A model generated the notes under the pieces. That model did no database searches, was not told the origin of the DNA, and worked only from the letters and a program-made list of their open reading frames with translations. The position numbers and the translations under genes were made by a program. Below are positions 9,344 to 17,991 of a stretch of 64,000 nucleotides of DNA, in pieces (the stretch's first letter is position 1; each line of letters opens with the position of its first letter). Origin of the DNA: RUG705 sp934101175 (GTDB lineage Bacteria > Bacillota_I > Bacilli_A > RF39 > UBA660); assembly GCA_934101175.1 (NCBI GenBank), contig CAKOQC010000004.1, positions 1 to 64,000 of the forward strand, given 5' to 3'.

Positions 9344-9886
9344 TTATATCTCCTTTATTATTTCATTTAATCTATTAATTTCTTCTTCTTTTGTAAAATT
9401 ATTTAATATATAGTAATCAGCATATGCAATTGGTGGGGCTTTTTCAATATTATTTATCTCTGATAAATCTCTATTTTCAGCTTCAATTGAAGTTAATGGT
9501 CTTACTTGTCTTTCGGATAATCTAGAATATCTTAATTTTTTATCGGCTACTATTGATATTAGTATCAAATTAGGTATTTCTTCTTTTAAGATATTATACT
9601 CTGTCCAAGAATATAGGCCATCTAATACTACATTATTATTTTTAAGTAATTCTTTTATCTCTGGTAATAGAACTTTAGCATAGGCTCCCATCCCTAAATC
9701 GTGTCTTAGTTTTTCACGCATCATTTTTTCATTTTCTGGATTTACTTCTAGGCCAGCTTCTTGTAATTTTTTCATTGTTACTCCACCAAAATACACTTTT
9801 TTGTAATCAAGATTTTTTTCTAAATATTCAGAAGCAACACTTTTACCACTTCCACACATACCTACTATAGCAACTATTTTATTCAT
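9344..9886 (-). CDS. P-loop nucleoside/CoA-type kinase in the alaS operon
   Basis: A 180-residue ATPase with a Walker A loop GMCGSGKS at residues 9-16, a KLRYSRLSERQ segment resembling the lid of dephospho-CoA kinases and nucleoside kinases, and a C-terminal ILNN segment. It resembles dephospho-CoA-kinase-like AAA proteins (COG0237 vicinity), but I cannot assign the substrate. It is the first gene after the T-box and is translationally close to alaS (2-base gap), so it is controlled by alanyl-tRNA charging. That is unusual for a kinase. Confidence 0.65.
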   Translation of the reverse strand: MNKIVAIVGMCGSGKSVASEYLEKNLDYKKVYFGGVTMKKLQEAGLEVNPENEKMMREKLRHDLGMGAYAKVLLPEIKELLKNNNVVLDGLYSWTEYNILKEEIPNLILISIVADKKLRYSRLSERQVRPLTSIEAENRDLSEINNIEKAPPIAYADYYILNNFTKEEEINRLNEIIKEI

Positions 9887-9930
9887 TATATATCACTCTC
9901 CTTACATATTTTTAAATTATTTATAAAATT

Positions 9931-10133
9931 AAAAGCGGATTAATTGTCCTTTTTAGGAACGAATTAATCCGCGGTACCATCCTAATTATATAATATTTCT
10001 TATATAACCTTAATTTTTATAACGGTTTTAGCCGGTGAGGATTGGTCACATTTGTAAAAGGAGCTTCAGATAATTTAATTTATCTATTTACACCAGACAT
10101 AGACTCTCTAAAAAATTAATAATATCTTACTTA
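9931..10133 (-). promoter_or_regulatory. T-box leader of the kinase-alaS operon
   Basis: The minus strand shows the invariant T-box sequence AGGATGGTACCGCG (9970-9983). It overlaps a terminator stem, GCGGATTAATT / AATTAATCCGC, with a TTTTAATTTT tail (9931-9972). Upstream is a stem I-like region beginning near AGAGAG, with a candidate specifier GCT (alanine) in GAAGCTCC near 10060. Uncharged tRNA would pair with the TGGT bulge and prevent termination. Ala specificity is supported by both the codon and the downstream alaS. Confidence 0.9.
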
Positions 10134-10150
10134 TCTTTTACTTTATTTAA

Positions 10151-10360
10151 TTACATAAATTTATTCATTTGTTTCATCATTTGATTTACTTGTTTTTGTG
10201 ATGGAGTTCTCCCCATTCCACTCATCATGGCTTTTATCATTTGCTCATTAATAGGTGGATTCTTTTTTAAATATTTTTTCATATATGTTCTTGCTATGAA
10301 GAAACCTGCTACTCCACCAGCAATTAAACCAATTAATAAATATAATATATCTTTTAACAT
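10151..10360 (-). CDS. yneF: YneF family (UPF0154) small membrane protein
   Basis: A 69-residue protein with one N-terminal transmembrane helix (about residues 5-25) containing GGVAGFFIARTYMKKYL, and the C-terminal PPINEQMIKAMMSGMGRTPS block characteristic of UPF0154/YneF. Function is unknown. It completes tkt-sirA-yneF, the same gene order as in B. subtilis, which independently supports the sirA call. Confidence 0.9.
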   Translation of the reverse strand: MLKDILYLLIGLIAGGVAGFFIARTYMKKYLKKNPPINEQMIKAMMSGMGRTPSQKQVNQMMKQMNKFM

Positions 10361-10385
10361 AGGTTTTACGTCCTTTCTTAGTTAA

Positions 10386-10823
10386 TTATACTAAACTTAG
10401 ATTGTTTTGTCTATCTTTATTTAATGAATCTAGCCAAAAATAGTCTTTATTTTTAAAATCACAAACAAAAATATTATCCAAGTACGTGTTTAAATCATTT
10501 AAAAATATAGAATATACATCATTTGTTTTTAGGATCATACATGTTGTATTTATAGTTAGTTTATTGTAATTTTCATTCTGAATAAGATGGACATTATTGT
10601 CTCTTTGATAATTTGCATGCTTTTTATTAATGTTATAGATATATTCGTTTAGGGCTAATTTATTAAATTCAATAGCAAATTTTTTATAATATTTATAACT
10701 AATTAACATATCATATTCTTTTGTGTAGTATAATTCTTCAATTATTTTGTACATTTTGTATGGCCATTTTTTATAAATATATGCAAAATATTTATTTATT
10801 TTGAAAATATAGTAAGTTCTCAT
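10386..10823 (-). CDS. sirA: SirA-like sporulation inhibitor of replication
   Basis: In B. subtilis SirA binds DnaA and blocks new rounds of replication once Spo0A is active. This 145-residue protein has the right length (about 148). It begins MRTYYIFKINKYFAYIY, like the SirA start (hYYxYLIKxEFAxHYF), and ends with FVCDFKNKDYFWLDSLNKDR, like the SirA tail (FDFNSKRYGWLNPVKER). The middle is divergent and lysine/tyrosine rich. Position between tkt and yneF is the B. subtilis order. A perfect Spo0A box, TGTCGAA, lies in the 49-base gap after tkt, so it has its own promoter. Homology recognition is mine, from motif and synteny. Confidence 0.82.
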   Translation of the reverse strand: MRTYYIFKINKYFAYIYKKWPYKMYKIIEELYYTKEYDMLISYKYYKKFAIEFNKLALNEYIYNINKKHANYQRDNNVHLIQNENYNKLTINTTCMILKTNDVYSIFLNDLNTYLDNIFVCDFKNKDYFWLDSLNKDRQNNLSLV

Positions 10824-10838
10824 ATTATCACCATTACT

Positions 10839-10872
10839 ATATTAACCTTTTCAAATGATATTTTTTGTCGAA
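10839..10872 (-). promoter_or_regulatory. Spo0A-box promoter of sirA, 21-bp spacing
   Basis: The minus strand reads TTCGACA, the complement of a perfect 0A box TGTCGAA at 10866-10872. It contains TCGACA as a -35-like element, then 21 bases, then TAATAT (10839-10844). The predicted start is about 10 bases before the sirA ATG. The same spacing occurs at the STAS-sigma, spoIIGA and sortase promoters. Confidence 0.72.
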
Positions 10873-12843
10873 TTATATATTATTTTTTATTTTTATTATG
10901 ATACTTTGAATGTCTAACTCATATTCTTGTAATAATTCTTCTTGAGTACCACTTTTGCCAAATTCTTTAATATTAATAATGTCTTCATCATTTTTTACTA
11001 AACGATATAAAGTTGGATCGTTGGAAAATTCAATAACCATACGTTTATATCCTTTTGGTAACACTTGATTTTGATATTCGGCTGATTGTCTAAAAAATTC
11101 ATTGATATTTGGCATTGAAACGATTCTCGCTTCTATAAAATTCTTTAGCAATTCTTGTTTTATTTTCATAGCAAGAGTTACTTCTGAGCCTGAAGCAATC
11201 AAGATTACATCTAAACGGCTTTTAACTTCGCTAATAACATATCCTCCTAAGGCAATTTCTTCAGTTGATGTGTATTTATAACTTTCTGTTGGATATTTTG
11301 ATATTATTAATGCAGCTGGCTTTTTATTTTTTAGAATTAAATTCCAAGCTCCTATTAATTCTTTGTAATCACATGGGCGATATACTTCTAGATTAGGAAT
11401 ACTTCTTAACATGGCCAATTGCTCTATCGGTTGGTGTGTTTTGCCATCTTGTCCTATTAGAAAACTATCATGTGTGAAAATATATGTTACTGGTAAATTC
11501 ATTAGAGCGGTATTTCTAATAGATGGCTTTAAATAATCAGAAAATGTTAAAAATGTTGAACCAAAGCATCTAATATTTGTTAAAGCAATACCATTTAAGA
11601 TAGCTCCCATGGCATTTTCTCTTACTCCAAAGGCAATGTTTTTATTTTGATAATTATCAGCATCATAATTTCCACCATTTTTTAGATATGTTTTAGTAGA
11701 TGCAGATAAATCAGCAGTACCTCCAATAAATCTGTCTATAAATGCAGAAATTACATTCATTATTTGAAAATTAATGTCACGCATAGATTTGTCTAAGAAC
11801 AACTTGTCTTTATCAATTACTTTTTCTAAATCTAGCAATATATCTTCATTATTTATGAGATCATTTAACTTTTCTAGGTCTTCATCACTTGCATCATTTG
11901 CATATTCTTGGTAATCATTATACCAGTCACTGTAAGCTGTGCCATTTCTATTTTCTACTTCTTTTCGTAATAATTTTAGATTATTTTCATCTATTTCAAA
12001 TGGTCCTTGACCTTTTAATTTTATTCTGATTTGATTTAAATCATCTTCATCTAACTTACTATGAATTTTATTAGTATTTTCATATTCAGAGTTAATTCCT
12101 AATATCGTATTAACAATTATTAGAGTTGGTAATTTACTTTTATTGGCACTATCTAAAGCCTTATCTATTTCAGAAAGTTTATCACCATTTTTTACTTCTA
12201 GGACGTTCCATCCAAGTGCTAAATACATATCAGCAATTCTGCTATTATAATCTTTATCTAATGCACCATCAAGTGTCATTTTATTTGCGTCATATAAGAC
12301 AATTAAATTGTTTAATTGATACTCACCAGCAATAGCAGCAGCTTCGTATGAGATTCCTTCCATTAAATCACCATCACTGCATAAACAATAAATATTATAG
12401 TTAAAGATAGTCAATTTCTTTGTGTTATATTTGCTTTCTAAGTGTTTTTCAGCTATAGCCATACCTACTGCGGTAGCGAAGCCTTGTCCTAATGCACCTG
12501 TTGTGGCTTCTATTCTTTTATTTATATTTAGTTCTGGATGTCCTGGTGTTTGAGAATTTATGTGTCTGAATTTTTTTAAATCATCGATTGTGAAATCTCC
12601 GGTTGTGGCATAAATAGTAGCATATAATAATGCTGAGCCATGACCTGCAGATAAAACAAAGCGGTCACGATTGCACCATGCAGGATTATTTAGATCATAT
12701 ACCATATGATTAGCAAATAAAGTATACATCATCGGAGCAGCACTTAGAGCAATTCCAGGATGTCCGCTTTTGGCATTGTTAATCATATCCAGAGACAACA
12801 ATCTTATATCATCAATCATTCGCTTTTCATTTAATTTTGACAT
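10873..12843 (-). CDS. tkt: Transketolase
   Basis: Thiamine-diphosphate enzyme that moves two-carbon units between pentose and triose/hexose phosphates. The protein of about 656 residues has AGHGSALLYA, the thiamine/Mg motif GDLMEGISYEAA ... NLIVLYDANKMTLDG, and the C-terminal-half ENAMGAI and FGSTFLTFSDY motifs. An ATG six codons further upstream (12861) lies before or at the transcription start predicted from the extended -10 at 12866-12874. I therefore place the start at 12843, where AGGTAG provides a ribosome site. It is first in tkt-sirA-yneF. Confidence 0.96.
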   Translation of the reverse strand: MSKLNEKRMIDDIRLLSLDMINNAKSGHPGIALSAAPMMYTLFANHMVYDLNNPAWCNRDRFVLSAGHGSALLYATIYATTGDFTIDDLKKFRHINSQTPGHPELNINKRIEATTGALGQGFATAVGMAIAEKHLESKYNTKKLTIFNYNIYCLCSDGDLMEGISYEAAAIAGEYQLNNLIVLYDANKMTLDGALDKDYNSRIADMYLALGWNVLEVKNGDKLSEIDKALDSANKSKLPTLIIVNTILGINSEYENTNKIHSKLDEDDLNQIRIKLKGQGPFEIDENNLKLLRKEVENRNGTAYSDWYNDYQEYANDASDEDLEKLNDLINNEDILLDLEKVIDKDKLFLDKSMRDINFQIMNVISAFIDRFIGGTADLSASTKTYLKNGGNYDADNYQNKNIAFGVRENAMGAILNGIALTNIRCFGSTFLTFSDYLKPSIRNTALMNLPVTYIFTHDSFLIGQDGKTHQPIEQLAMLRSIPNLEVYRPCDYKELIGAWNLILKNKKPAALIISKYPTESYKYTSTEEIALGGYVISEVKSRLDVILIASGSEVTLAMKIKQELLKNFIEARIVSMPNINEFFRQSAEYQNQVLPKGYKRMVIEFSNDPTLYRLVKNDEDIINIKEFGKSGTQEELLQEYELDIQSIIIKIKNNI

Positions 12844-12865
12844 ATTTCTACCTACTTTCATGTTA

Positions 12866-12874
12866 ATTATATCA
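12866..12874 (-). promoter_or_regulatory. Extended -10 promoter of tkt
   Basis: TGATATAAT on the minus strand is an extended -10 with no clear -35. It places the start of transcription near 12859, downstream of the alternative tkt ATG at 12861. Confidence 0.65.
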
Positions 12875-13097
12875 TAATTTGTCTTTTTTTAAAATATTTT
12901 TACTATTCTATTATAGTTAAAATTGTTTTAACTTTGCTTTGATTGATAAATCATAATAATTCTGTTTTCAATGTATGCTATTTATTTTATTAGTTTGAAA
13001 AATTATCTTTGTTTTACAATTTCATAATTATTTATTTAAAAAATTGTTGTCAAGGCAATTAGCTAGATTAATAATTATTGTTGTTTATACAAGATAT

Positions 13098-13130
13098 AAA
13101 AAAACTAATCAAGTAATGACTAGTTTTTTT
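13098..13130 (-). terminator. Terminator of rplS-rpmF operon
   Basis: Minus-strand stem AACTAGTCA / TGATTAGTT with one G-U pair, followed by seven T. It begins inside the rpmF stop codon. Confidence 0.85.
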
Positions 13131-13296
13131 CTAATTTGTTTACTCCTTTATAAAATCCACATTTATCGCAAACTCTGTGTGGTCTTATCATTTCACCACA
13201 ATTAGGACATTTTACTAATCCATTTGCTGTAACTTTATAATGAGTTCTTCTCATATTTTTTCTTGTTTTACTTATTTTTCTAAATGGAACTGCCAT
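13120..13296 (-). CDS. rpmF: 50S ribosomal protein L32
   Basis: A 58-residue large-subunit protein. It begins MAVPFRKISKTRKNMRRTHY, and has a zinc ribbon with CPNC (residues 33-36) and CDKC (46-49), so it is the zinc-binding form. GGAGG lies 9 bases before the ATG. It follows yceD directly (1-base gap), the standard bacterial yceD-rpmF pair, and ends in the operon terminator. Confidence 0.96.
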   Translation of the reverse strand: MAVPFRKISKTRKNMRRTHYKVTANGLVKCPNCGEMIRPHRVCDKCGFYKGVNKLEKN

Positions 13297-13297
13297 A

Positions 13298-13774
13298 TTA
13301 TTTTTCCTCCTTTTTGTTTAATAATTCTTCCAAATTGGAAAATGGATTATTAGATTTTGCCATTTCTTTAGCGAATTGCTCTTCGGTAATAACGCGCCAT
13401 CCTTCTCCATATATTTCAATATCTTCATCAGTGGTTCGCACTTTTGAAGGAATTTCTACTAATATATTTTGCCATAAAACATCGGTAATATCAATAGTAT
13501 TTTGTAATTTATCTAAAATTTCTTCTATTTCAGTTTTAAAGGTATATTCTACAGGTTCTAAAGTAACATCGTCTTTTAAGGTCATTATTCCGGATATTGT
13601 TCCAGTTAAAACAAATTCATCATTTTCATTAATAGTAATTTTACCATTTAAATGCGTGTTTTTTAATTCATAAATTAATGTATTTTTTAAGAATTCATCA
13701 GGGATTAATATATCAGAATCTACTTTTAAAGTAGAAACACTATTTATAATTAATTTTGTTAAATCTATTTTCAT
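13298..13774 (-). CDS. yceD: YceD/DUF177 protein (23S rRNA accumulation factor family)
   Basis: A 158-residue acidic cytoplasmic protein of the DUF177/YceD family (PF02620). It shows the GxIxGxMTLKDDVTLEPVEY strand pattern and a DITDVLWQNILVEIPSKV segment typical of the family. E. coli YceD (RlhA operon context) is needed for normal 23S rRNA levels; in Firmicutes the role is inferred from the conserved link to rpmF. Its ATG overlaps the last base of the rbgA stop codon. Confidence 0.88.
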   Translation of the reverse strand: MKIDLTKLIINSVSTLKVDSDILIPDEFLKNTLIYELKNTHLNGKITINENDEFVLTGTISGIMTLKDDVTLEPVEYTFKTEIEEILDKLQNTIDITDVLWQNILVEIPSKVRTTDEDIEIYGEGWRVITEEQFAKEMAKSNNPFSNLEELLNKKEEK

Positions 13775-14628
13775 TAGTTCTCCTTATTAGTAGGAATATT
13801 ATCAAAAGTAATTTTTCCTAAATACCCTTCTCTTAAATCTTTGATTATTGTCGTATATACCTTATCATAATCTGTTTCTTTATTTTTTACAGCTCCAATA
13901 TGTTTACCAATTTGGTCAAGAATATCAATGATATCATCAGATATCTTTATATTATATCTTTTTGTTAAATTATCAGGATATTCTTTTATCATTTTGGTTA
14001 CAATATATATAGCCACTTCTTCTAAATTTAAAATTTCTTCTTTTATTGCTGTCATAGAAGCTAAGTTTAGTGCTACTTCTTCATTATCCAAACGTGGCCA
14101 CAAAATACCTGGAGTATCAAGTAATTCTATTTGATTACTAATTCTTATCCACTCTAGTTGTTTTGTTATACCTGGTTTGTTACCAACGTTAGTAGCTTTT
14201 TTTCTTACAAGTCGATTTATCAAAGTTGATTTGCCTACATTAGGTATACCTAATATTATGGCTCTTGCTTTTCTTTCTCTTAATCCCTTTTCAACTCTTT
14301 TTTTATTTAACTCTGCTAATAATTTATTAGTTTCAGTAAAGATTGGTTGTATATTTGGATTATTTATTAAATCTAGGGCAATTACACTATAGCCGCATGA
14401 TTCATAATATTTAATCCACTCTTTTGTTTTATTTAAATCGCATAAATCTAATTTTGTCATAACAAGAATTTTTGGTTTGTTTTTAATTAATTCTTCAATG
14501 TCTTTATTTTTAGATGATTTTGGTATTCTTGAGTCGATTACTTCAAAAACAATATCAATTAAAGATAGTTTTTCTTTTATCTCTCTTTTTGTCTTAGCCA
14601 TATGGCCTGGATACCAATTTATTGCCAT
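13774..14628 (-). CDS. rbgA: Ribosome biogenesis GTPase RbgA (YlqF)
   Basis: Circularly permuted GTPase needed for late 50S assembly. It begins MAINWYPGHMAKTKREI, the family signature. G4 (TKLDL) precedes G1 (GIPNVGKSTLINRL), and G3 is DTPG near residue 190. The 284-residue length is typical. GAGGTG lies at the right distance from the ATG at 14628; the GTG three codons upstream overlaps it. It lies in an operon with rplS, lepB, yceD and rpmF, consistent with ribosome assembly. Confidence 0.95.
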   Translation of the reverse strand: MAINWYPGHMAKTKREIKEKLSLIDIVFEVIDSRIPKSSKNKDIEELIKNKPKILVMTKLDLCDLNKTKEWIKYYESCGYSVIALDLINNPNIQPIFTETNKLLAELNKKRVEKGLRERKARAIILGIPNVGKSTLINRLVRKKATNVGNKPGITKQLEWIRISNQIELLDTPGILWPRLDNEEVALNLASMTAIKEEILNLEEVAIYIVTKMIKEYPDNLTKRYNIKISDDIIDILDQIGKHIGAVKNKETDYDKVYTTIIKDLREGYLGKITFDNIPTNKEN

Positions 14629-14653
14629 ATACTTCACCTCACTAATAGTTAAC

Positions 14654-15175
14654 TTAATTAACTTTTTTCATAGGCCAAATACTTATATTTGTATTACCTA
14701 ATATATTTTTTTTATCTATTAGACCAATTATTCTACTATCTGCTGAAACTGAACGATTATCTCCAAGAACTAGGTATTTGTCTTCTGGAATCTTATCACA
14801 ATTGCAAATACTTTTTAAATTGAAATCATCTGTTTCAAAATTGTAAATTGTATCTTCTTCATGTCCATTGATATATAGAACATTATCACGATATTCTATT
14901 GTTTCACCAGGAAGTCCAATTACTCTTTTAATAATTTCACTTTTTCCTGATTTTATAACAACAATATCATATCTTTCTATGTCATTAAAATGATAATTAA
15001 TCTTATTAAGTAATAATATTTGCCCTTCTTTTAGTGTTGGAACCATCGAGTCGCCAACGACAATTACTGGAGTTATAATAAAAGTTCTTATTAATACCAC
15101 TACAACAATGATTATTATATATGGGATTAATTCTTGCAACTTATTAAGTTTTGCCCTATTAATGTCTGTTTTCAC
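14654..15175 (-). CDS. lepB: Signal peptidase I (LepB/SipS type)
   Basis: Membrane serine protease that removes Sec signal peptides. The 173-residue protein has one N-terminal membrane helix (about 17-38), the nucleophile in GDSMVPTL near residue 42, the general-base lysine in IIKRVIGLPG, and the conserved GDNRSVSADSR box. This is the Ser-Lys bacterial type, unlike the Ser-His SipW at 53529-54194. The pair suggests two separate exported-protein classes. It sits between rplS and rbgA. Confidence 0.95.
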   Translation of the reverse strand: MKTDINRAKLNKLQELIPYIIIIVVVVLIRTFIITPVIVVGDSMVPTLKEGQILLLNKINYHFNDIERYDIVVIKSGKSEIIKRVIGLPGETIEYRDNVLYINGHEEDTIYNFETDDFNLKSICNCDKIPEDKYLVLGDNRSVSADSRIIGLIDKKNILGNTNISIWPMKKVN

Positions 15176-15218
15176 TTTACCTCCATATAGAACAAAGATA
15201 ATAAACTAGAACAATTTA

Positions 15219-15575
15219 TTATCTTCTTTCTTTGATCTTATATTGACTTTCTCTAGTTCTTAAGAAATATAATTTAGCTCTTCTAACTTTACCTTTTTTA
15301 ACAACTTCAATTGAAGCAATGTTTGGACTGTTTACTGGGAAAATTCTTTCAACACCAATTCCTGATGAAATTTTTCTTACAGTAAATGTTTCTGTTGCTC
15401 CTTGTCCTTTTCTGGCAATTACAATTCCTTCAAAATTTTGAATTCTTTCTTTTTCTTTTCCGCCCTTTACTTCGATGATTTTGCATCCAACATTAACTGT
15501 ATCACCTACTCTAAATTCAGGAATGTCATTTCTGATTTGCTTTTCTGTAATTGTTTCAAGTAAATTTTTTGCCAT
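15219..15575 (-). CDS. rplS: 50S ribosomal protein L19
   Basis: Large-subunit protein L19, 118 residues, with FRVGDTVNVGCKIIEVKGGKEKERIQ and the FPVNSPNIASIEVVKKGKVRRAKLYFLR core. First gene of rplS-lepB-rbgA-yceD-rpmF. The leader (about 84 bases from a probable promoter at 15666-15694) contains complementary CAATC and GATTG segments and may fold; L19 leaders are known autoregulatory elements in some Firmicutes, but I cannot confirm one here. Confidence 0.96.
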   Translation of the reverse strand: MAKNLLETITEKQIRNDIPEFRVGDTVNVGCKIIEVKGGKEKERIQNFEGIVIARKGQGATETFTVRKISSGIGVERIFPVNSPNIASIEVVKKGKVRRAKLYFLRTRESQYKIKERR

Positions 15576-15665
15576 TTCGTATTCATCTCCTTTTCTTTAA
15601 CCACAATCTTGTAAAATAGCATATAATGTGCAAAATAAAACTACAGCGGATTGCTTCATCTATAG

Positions 15666-15694
15666 ATGATATCATATAAATAATGAAAATACAA
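15666..15694 (-). promoter_or_regulatory. Probable promoter of rplS operon
   Basis: Minus strand TTGTAT (15689-15694), 17 bases, TATCAT (15666-15671). The -35 overlaps the stem of the upstream terminator. Confidence 0.4.
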
Positions 15695-15722
15695 GCCTTT
15701 ATTTTCAAAAACTTGTATTTTT
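15684..15722 (-). terminator. Terminator after the thioredoxin-fold protein gene
   Basis: Stem AATACAAG / CTTGTATT with a 16-base loop and a short T run, just after the stop codon at 15728. Confidence 0.65.
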
Positions 15723-15727
15723 TGTTG

Positions 15728-16249
15728 CTAATTTAAATTATTCTTTATTTCGTCAGCCTCATAATATTCTACTATGCTTTCACCAGATATTTTTATAACT
15801 GTTGGTGATACTACTTTTAATTCTTCTAGAGTCTTAGCTGATTTGTTGCTTTCTGTACCAACATAATTTGTATTTAAGGCAGATGAAGTATCAACACGAT
15901 ATACTTTATTGTTAGCTAACTTTTTTGTTACTATATTGCTTATTTCTTGCTCTTCTTTATTAAAATCATAGAAATATACATAATATTCTTCTTCTGATTG
16001 TCTAAATATTTGCTTAGCTAAGATTGAATTATTAACATTTGTCTCTGAAGTGTTTTCTTTAGAGTTATTAAACCAATTTAGTTCTTTAGTAATGAATAAT
16101 GCTGATATTAGATATATCATAACAACAATAAATACTAGTAAGCAAACTATTTTTATCAATTTTTTTATTTGATTTTCATTTTTTACTTCTTCTTTTGCTA
16201 AACTCTTTCCTTCTTTTTTAGCTTGTTTTCTTCTTAACTCTCTTCCCAT
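15728..16249 (-). CDS. Membrane-anchored protein with thioredoxin-like fold, no CxxC
   Basis: A 173-residue protein with a very basic N-terminal tail, one membrane helix (about 37-58), and an extracytoplasmic domain. That domain reads YYVYFYDFNKEE, then VVSPTVIKISGESIVEYYEA, the strand and cis-Pro pattern of thioredoxin folds. The position of the usual CxxC holds DFNKEE, so no redox role is expected. The start at 16249 follows GGAGGAAG; a longer reading frame upstream has no ribosome site. Function unknown; single-gene unit. Confidence 0.6.
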   Translation of the reverse strand: MGRELRRKQAKKEGKSLAKEEVKNENQIKKLIKIVCLLVFIVVMIYLISALFITKELNWFNNSKENTSETNVNNSILAKQIFRQSEEEYYVYFYDFNKEEQEISNIVTKKLANNKVYRVDTSSALNTNYVGTESNKSAKTLEELKVVSPTVIKISGESIVEYYEADEIKNNLN

Positions 16250-16352
16250 TATTACTTCCTCCGTAATAATTATAGCAAAAAACAAATTGTTTTGTAAAGA
16301 TTATCTCATAATTAAATGATTAAATATTAAGCTATTAATTATAAAATATAAC

Positions 16353-16736
16353 TTATAACCATCTGGCAATACTAAAGTCACGCAATTCTTTTTTCTCATA
16401 GTTGTTTGTAAACTCTATTATTCTTTTAATTACTTCTTTGATTACTTCTTTATTCTCAAAGGATAATTCATCAGCACTGATAATCTTACGAATTCCTCTT
16501 TTATATTTGTTGTCTTTTACATATAAATACAAACTTTTATCAAGTGCATTTATTACCATAAGTTGACTTTCATTGTTTCCATTAGCTGAAAATATTAATT
16601 CTCGGTACCAATCAATCAATTTTTTTGACAAAACATCACCATATGGATATTCATAATTAACTATCTTATCGAAGTTTGGGCAATTTTCCAATATCTTTCT
16701 TACATGATTGATATCTATCGTTTGTGTCTGAATCAT
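16353..16736 (-). CDS. Unknown 127-residue protein at the end of the sporulation operon
   Basis: I do not recognise this protein. It is soluble, mixed-charge, probably helical, with no signal peptide or metal motif. It begins MIQTQTIDINHVRKIL and ends FSIARWL. AGGTGAT precedes the ATG. It lies 56 bases downstream of yqfD on the same strand with no terminator visible between them, so it may be the last gene of the STAS-sigma-XRE-yqfC-yqfD unit. Confidence 0.6.
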   Translation of the reverse strand: MIQTQTIDINHVRKILENCPNFDKIVNYEYPYGDVLSKKLIDWYRELIFSANGNNESQLMVINALDKSLYLYVKDNKYKRGIRKIISADELSFENKEVIKEVIKRIIEFTNNYEKKELRDFSIARWL

Positions 16737-16792
16737 ATTATCACCTATTCTTTGAATTTATTATATATTATTTTTTTCTTGATGTAAATAAA

Positions 16793-17959
16793 TTATTCAT
16801 TTGTTTGTGGTATTTCTTCTGTTATTTCAATGATTTTGGTAATATCTTCTAATACTGATATAAATAAATTAAGCTTTATTTTAGAACCTAAGTTCTCTTT
16901 ATTTAATACTATTGTTTCAGTAATTTCTGATATTTTAGAATTATTTCCTAATAACTTTTGCTTAGAAATCTCTATGGCTTTGATAGTAGCTTCTTCTTCT
17001 GTATATATATCTTCTTTAATATTTACCTCATATAGTTTTTCTTTGACAATTGCGATTGGCAAATACTTATTTTCAATGATTATTGTAGGAGATATTTTAA
17101 ACTGTTTATATTTAGAATAATTAAATAATGACCATCTCTTATTTATAAAATTTAAACTTAAAATAGTCTTACTTCTACCGGTAACAGATTCTTCTTGATA
17201 ATACATCGGATATTCTACACTTACTTTGTACCAAACTTCTGCTAAAATTGTTCCTTTTGCCTTAACATATAAATTTGTACCATCAGGCTTTGTCAACACT
17301 CCACTTATAATAGTTTCATCTTTCTTTATATATTCATTTATACCTTTAACCTTTTCTCCTGAATAAGCCTTAATGCTTTTAAGGATTCCATCTTTGGCAG
17401 CTACTATTGATTGATAAGTATATTCTTCTTTCTTATCTTCCTTTTTTCTTTCAACAACTTTTATAAGATATTTAGTTCCACTTTCTTCAATTTCAATCCA
17501 TTCTAATTCATTTTTTTTGTCAGATAAAATTTTCTGTTTAACTTCTTCTAAATACTTATAATCTTTTTTAAAACTATATTTTTTTATATTATATTTTGCT
17601 AATTCTTTAATTAACATATTGGACAAATCTTGATTATTATATACTACTTCAACCGAAAAGATTATATTAGATAAAAAGTATAAAAGTACAATTGACAATA
17701 ATATAGTCGATATAATGATACTATTTTTCTTTATTGCATCTACTATTTTTAATTTTCCATATTTCTTCTCAATGGTTATTTTATATGTTTTGGAATACTT
17801 TGATAACTCTGATAAATCCCTGTAATTAATTATTATATGCATCTCATTATGACTAACAATTTTTAAATTTATTATATTTATTTTCTTTGAAATAAGCCAT
17901 TTAAGATAATTATTTACATTCTTACCAGAAACCTTAACTTTAATATAATTATTATTCAT
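16793..17959 (-). CDS. yqfD: Sporulation protein YqfD
   Basis: Stage IV-type sporulation membrane protein of the mother cell. The 388-residue protein has a cytoplasmic N-terminal part (about 1-80), one membrane helix (about 85-108), and an extracytoplasmic region. That region contains the family features VEVVYN, WIEIEESGTKYLIKVVERK and the IVAAKDGILKSIKAYSGEKVK lipoyl-like hairpin. YqfD follows YqfC across endospore formers, as here. In Bacillus the pair is sigma-E controlled; here it lies behind a SigF-like gene. Confidence 0.9.
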   Translation of the reverse strand: MNNNYIKVKVSGKNVNNYLKWLISKKINIINLKIVSHNEMHIIINYRDLSELSKYSKTYKITIEKKYGKLKIVDAIKKNSIIISTILLSIVLLYFLSNIIFSVEVVYNNQDLSNMLIKELAKYNIKKYSFKKDYKYLEEVKQKILSDKKNELEWIEIEESGTKYLIKVVERKKEDKKEEYTYQSIVAAKDGILKSIKAYSGEKVKGINEYIKKDETIISGVLTKPDGTNLYVKAKGTILAEVWYKVSVEYPMYYQEESVTGRSKTILSLNFINKRWSLFNYSKYKQFKISPTIIIENKYLPIAIVKEKLYEVNIKEDIYTEEEATIKAIEISKQKLLGNNSKISEITETIVLNKENLGSKIKLNLFISVLEDITKIIEITEEIPQTNE

Positions 17960-17991
17960 AATACACCTATAAACTATTATGCTTGTTCATA

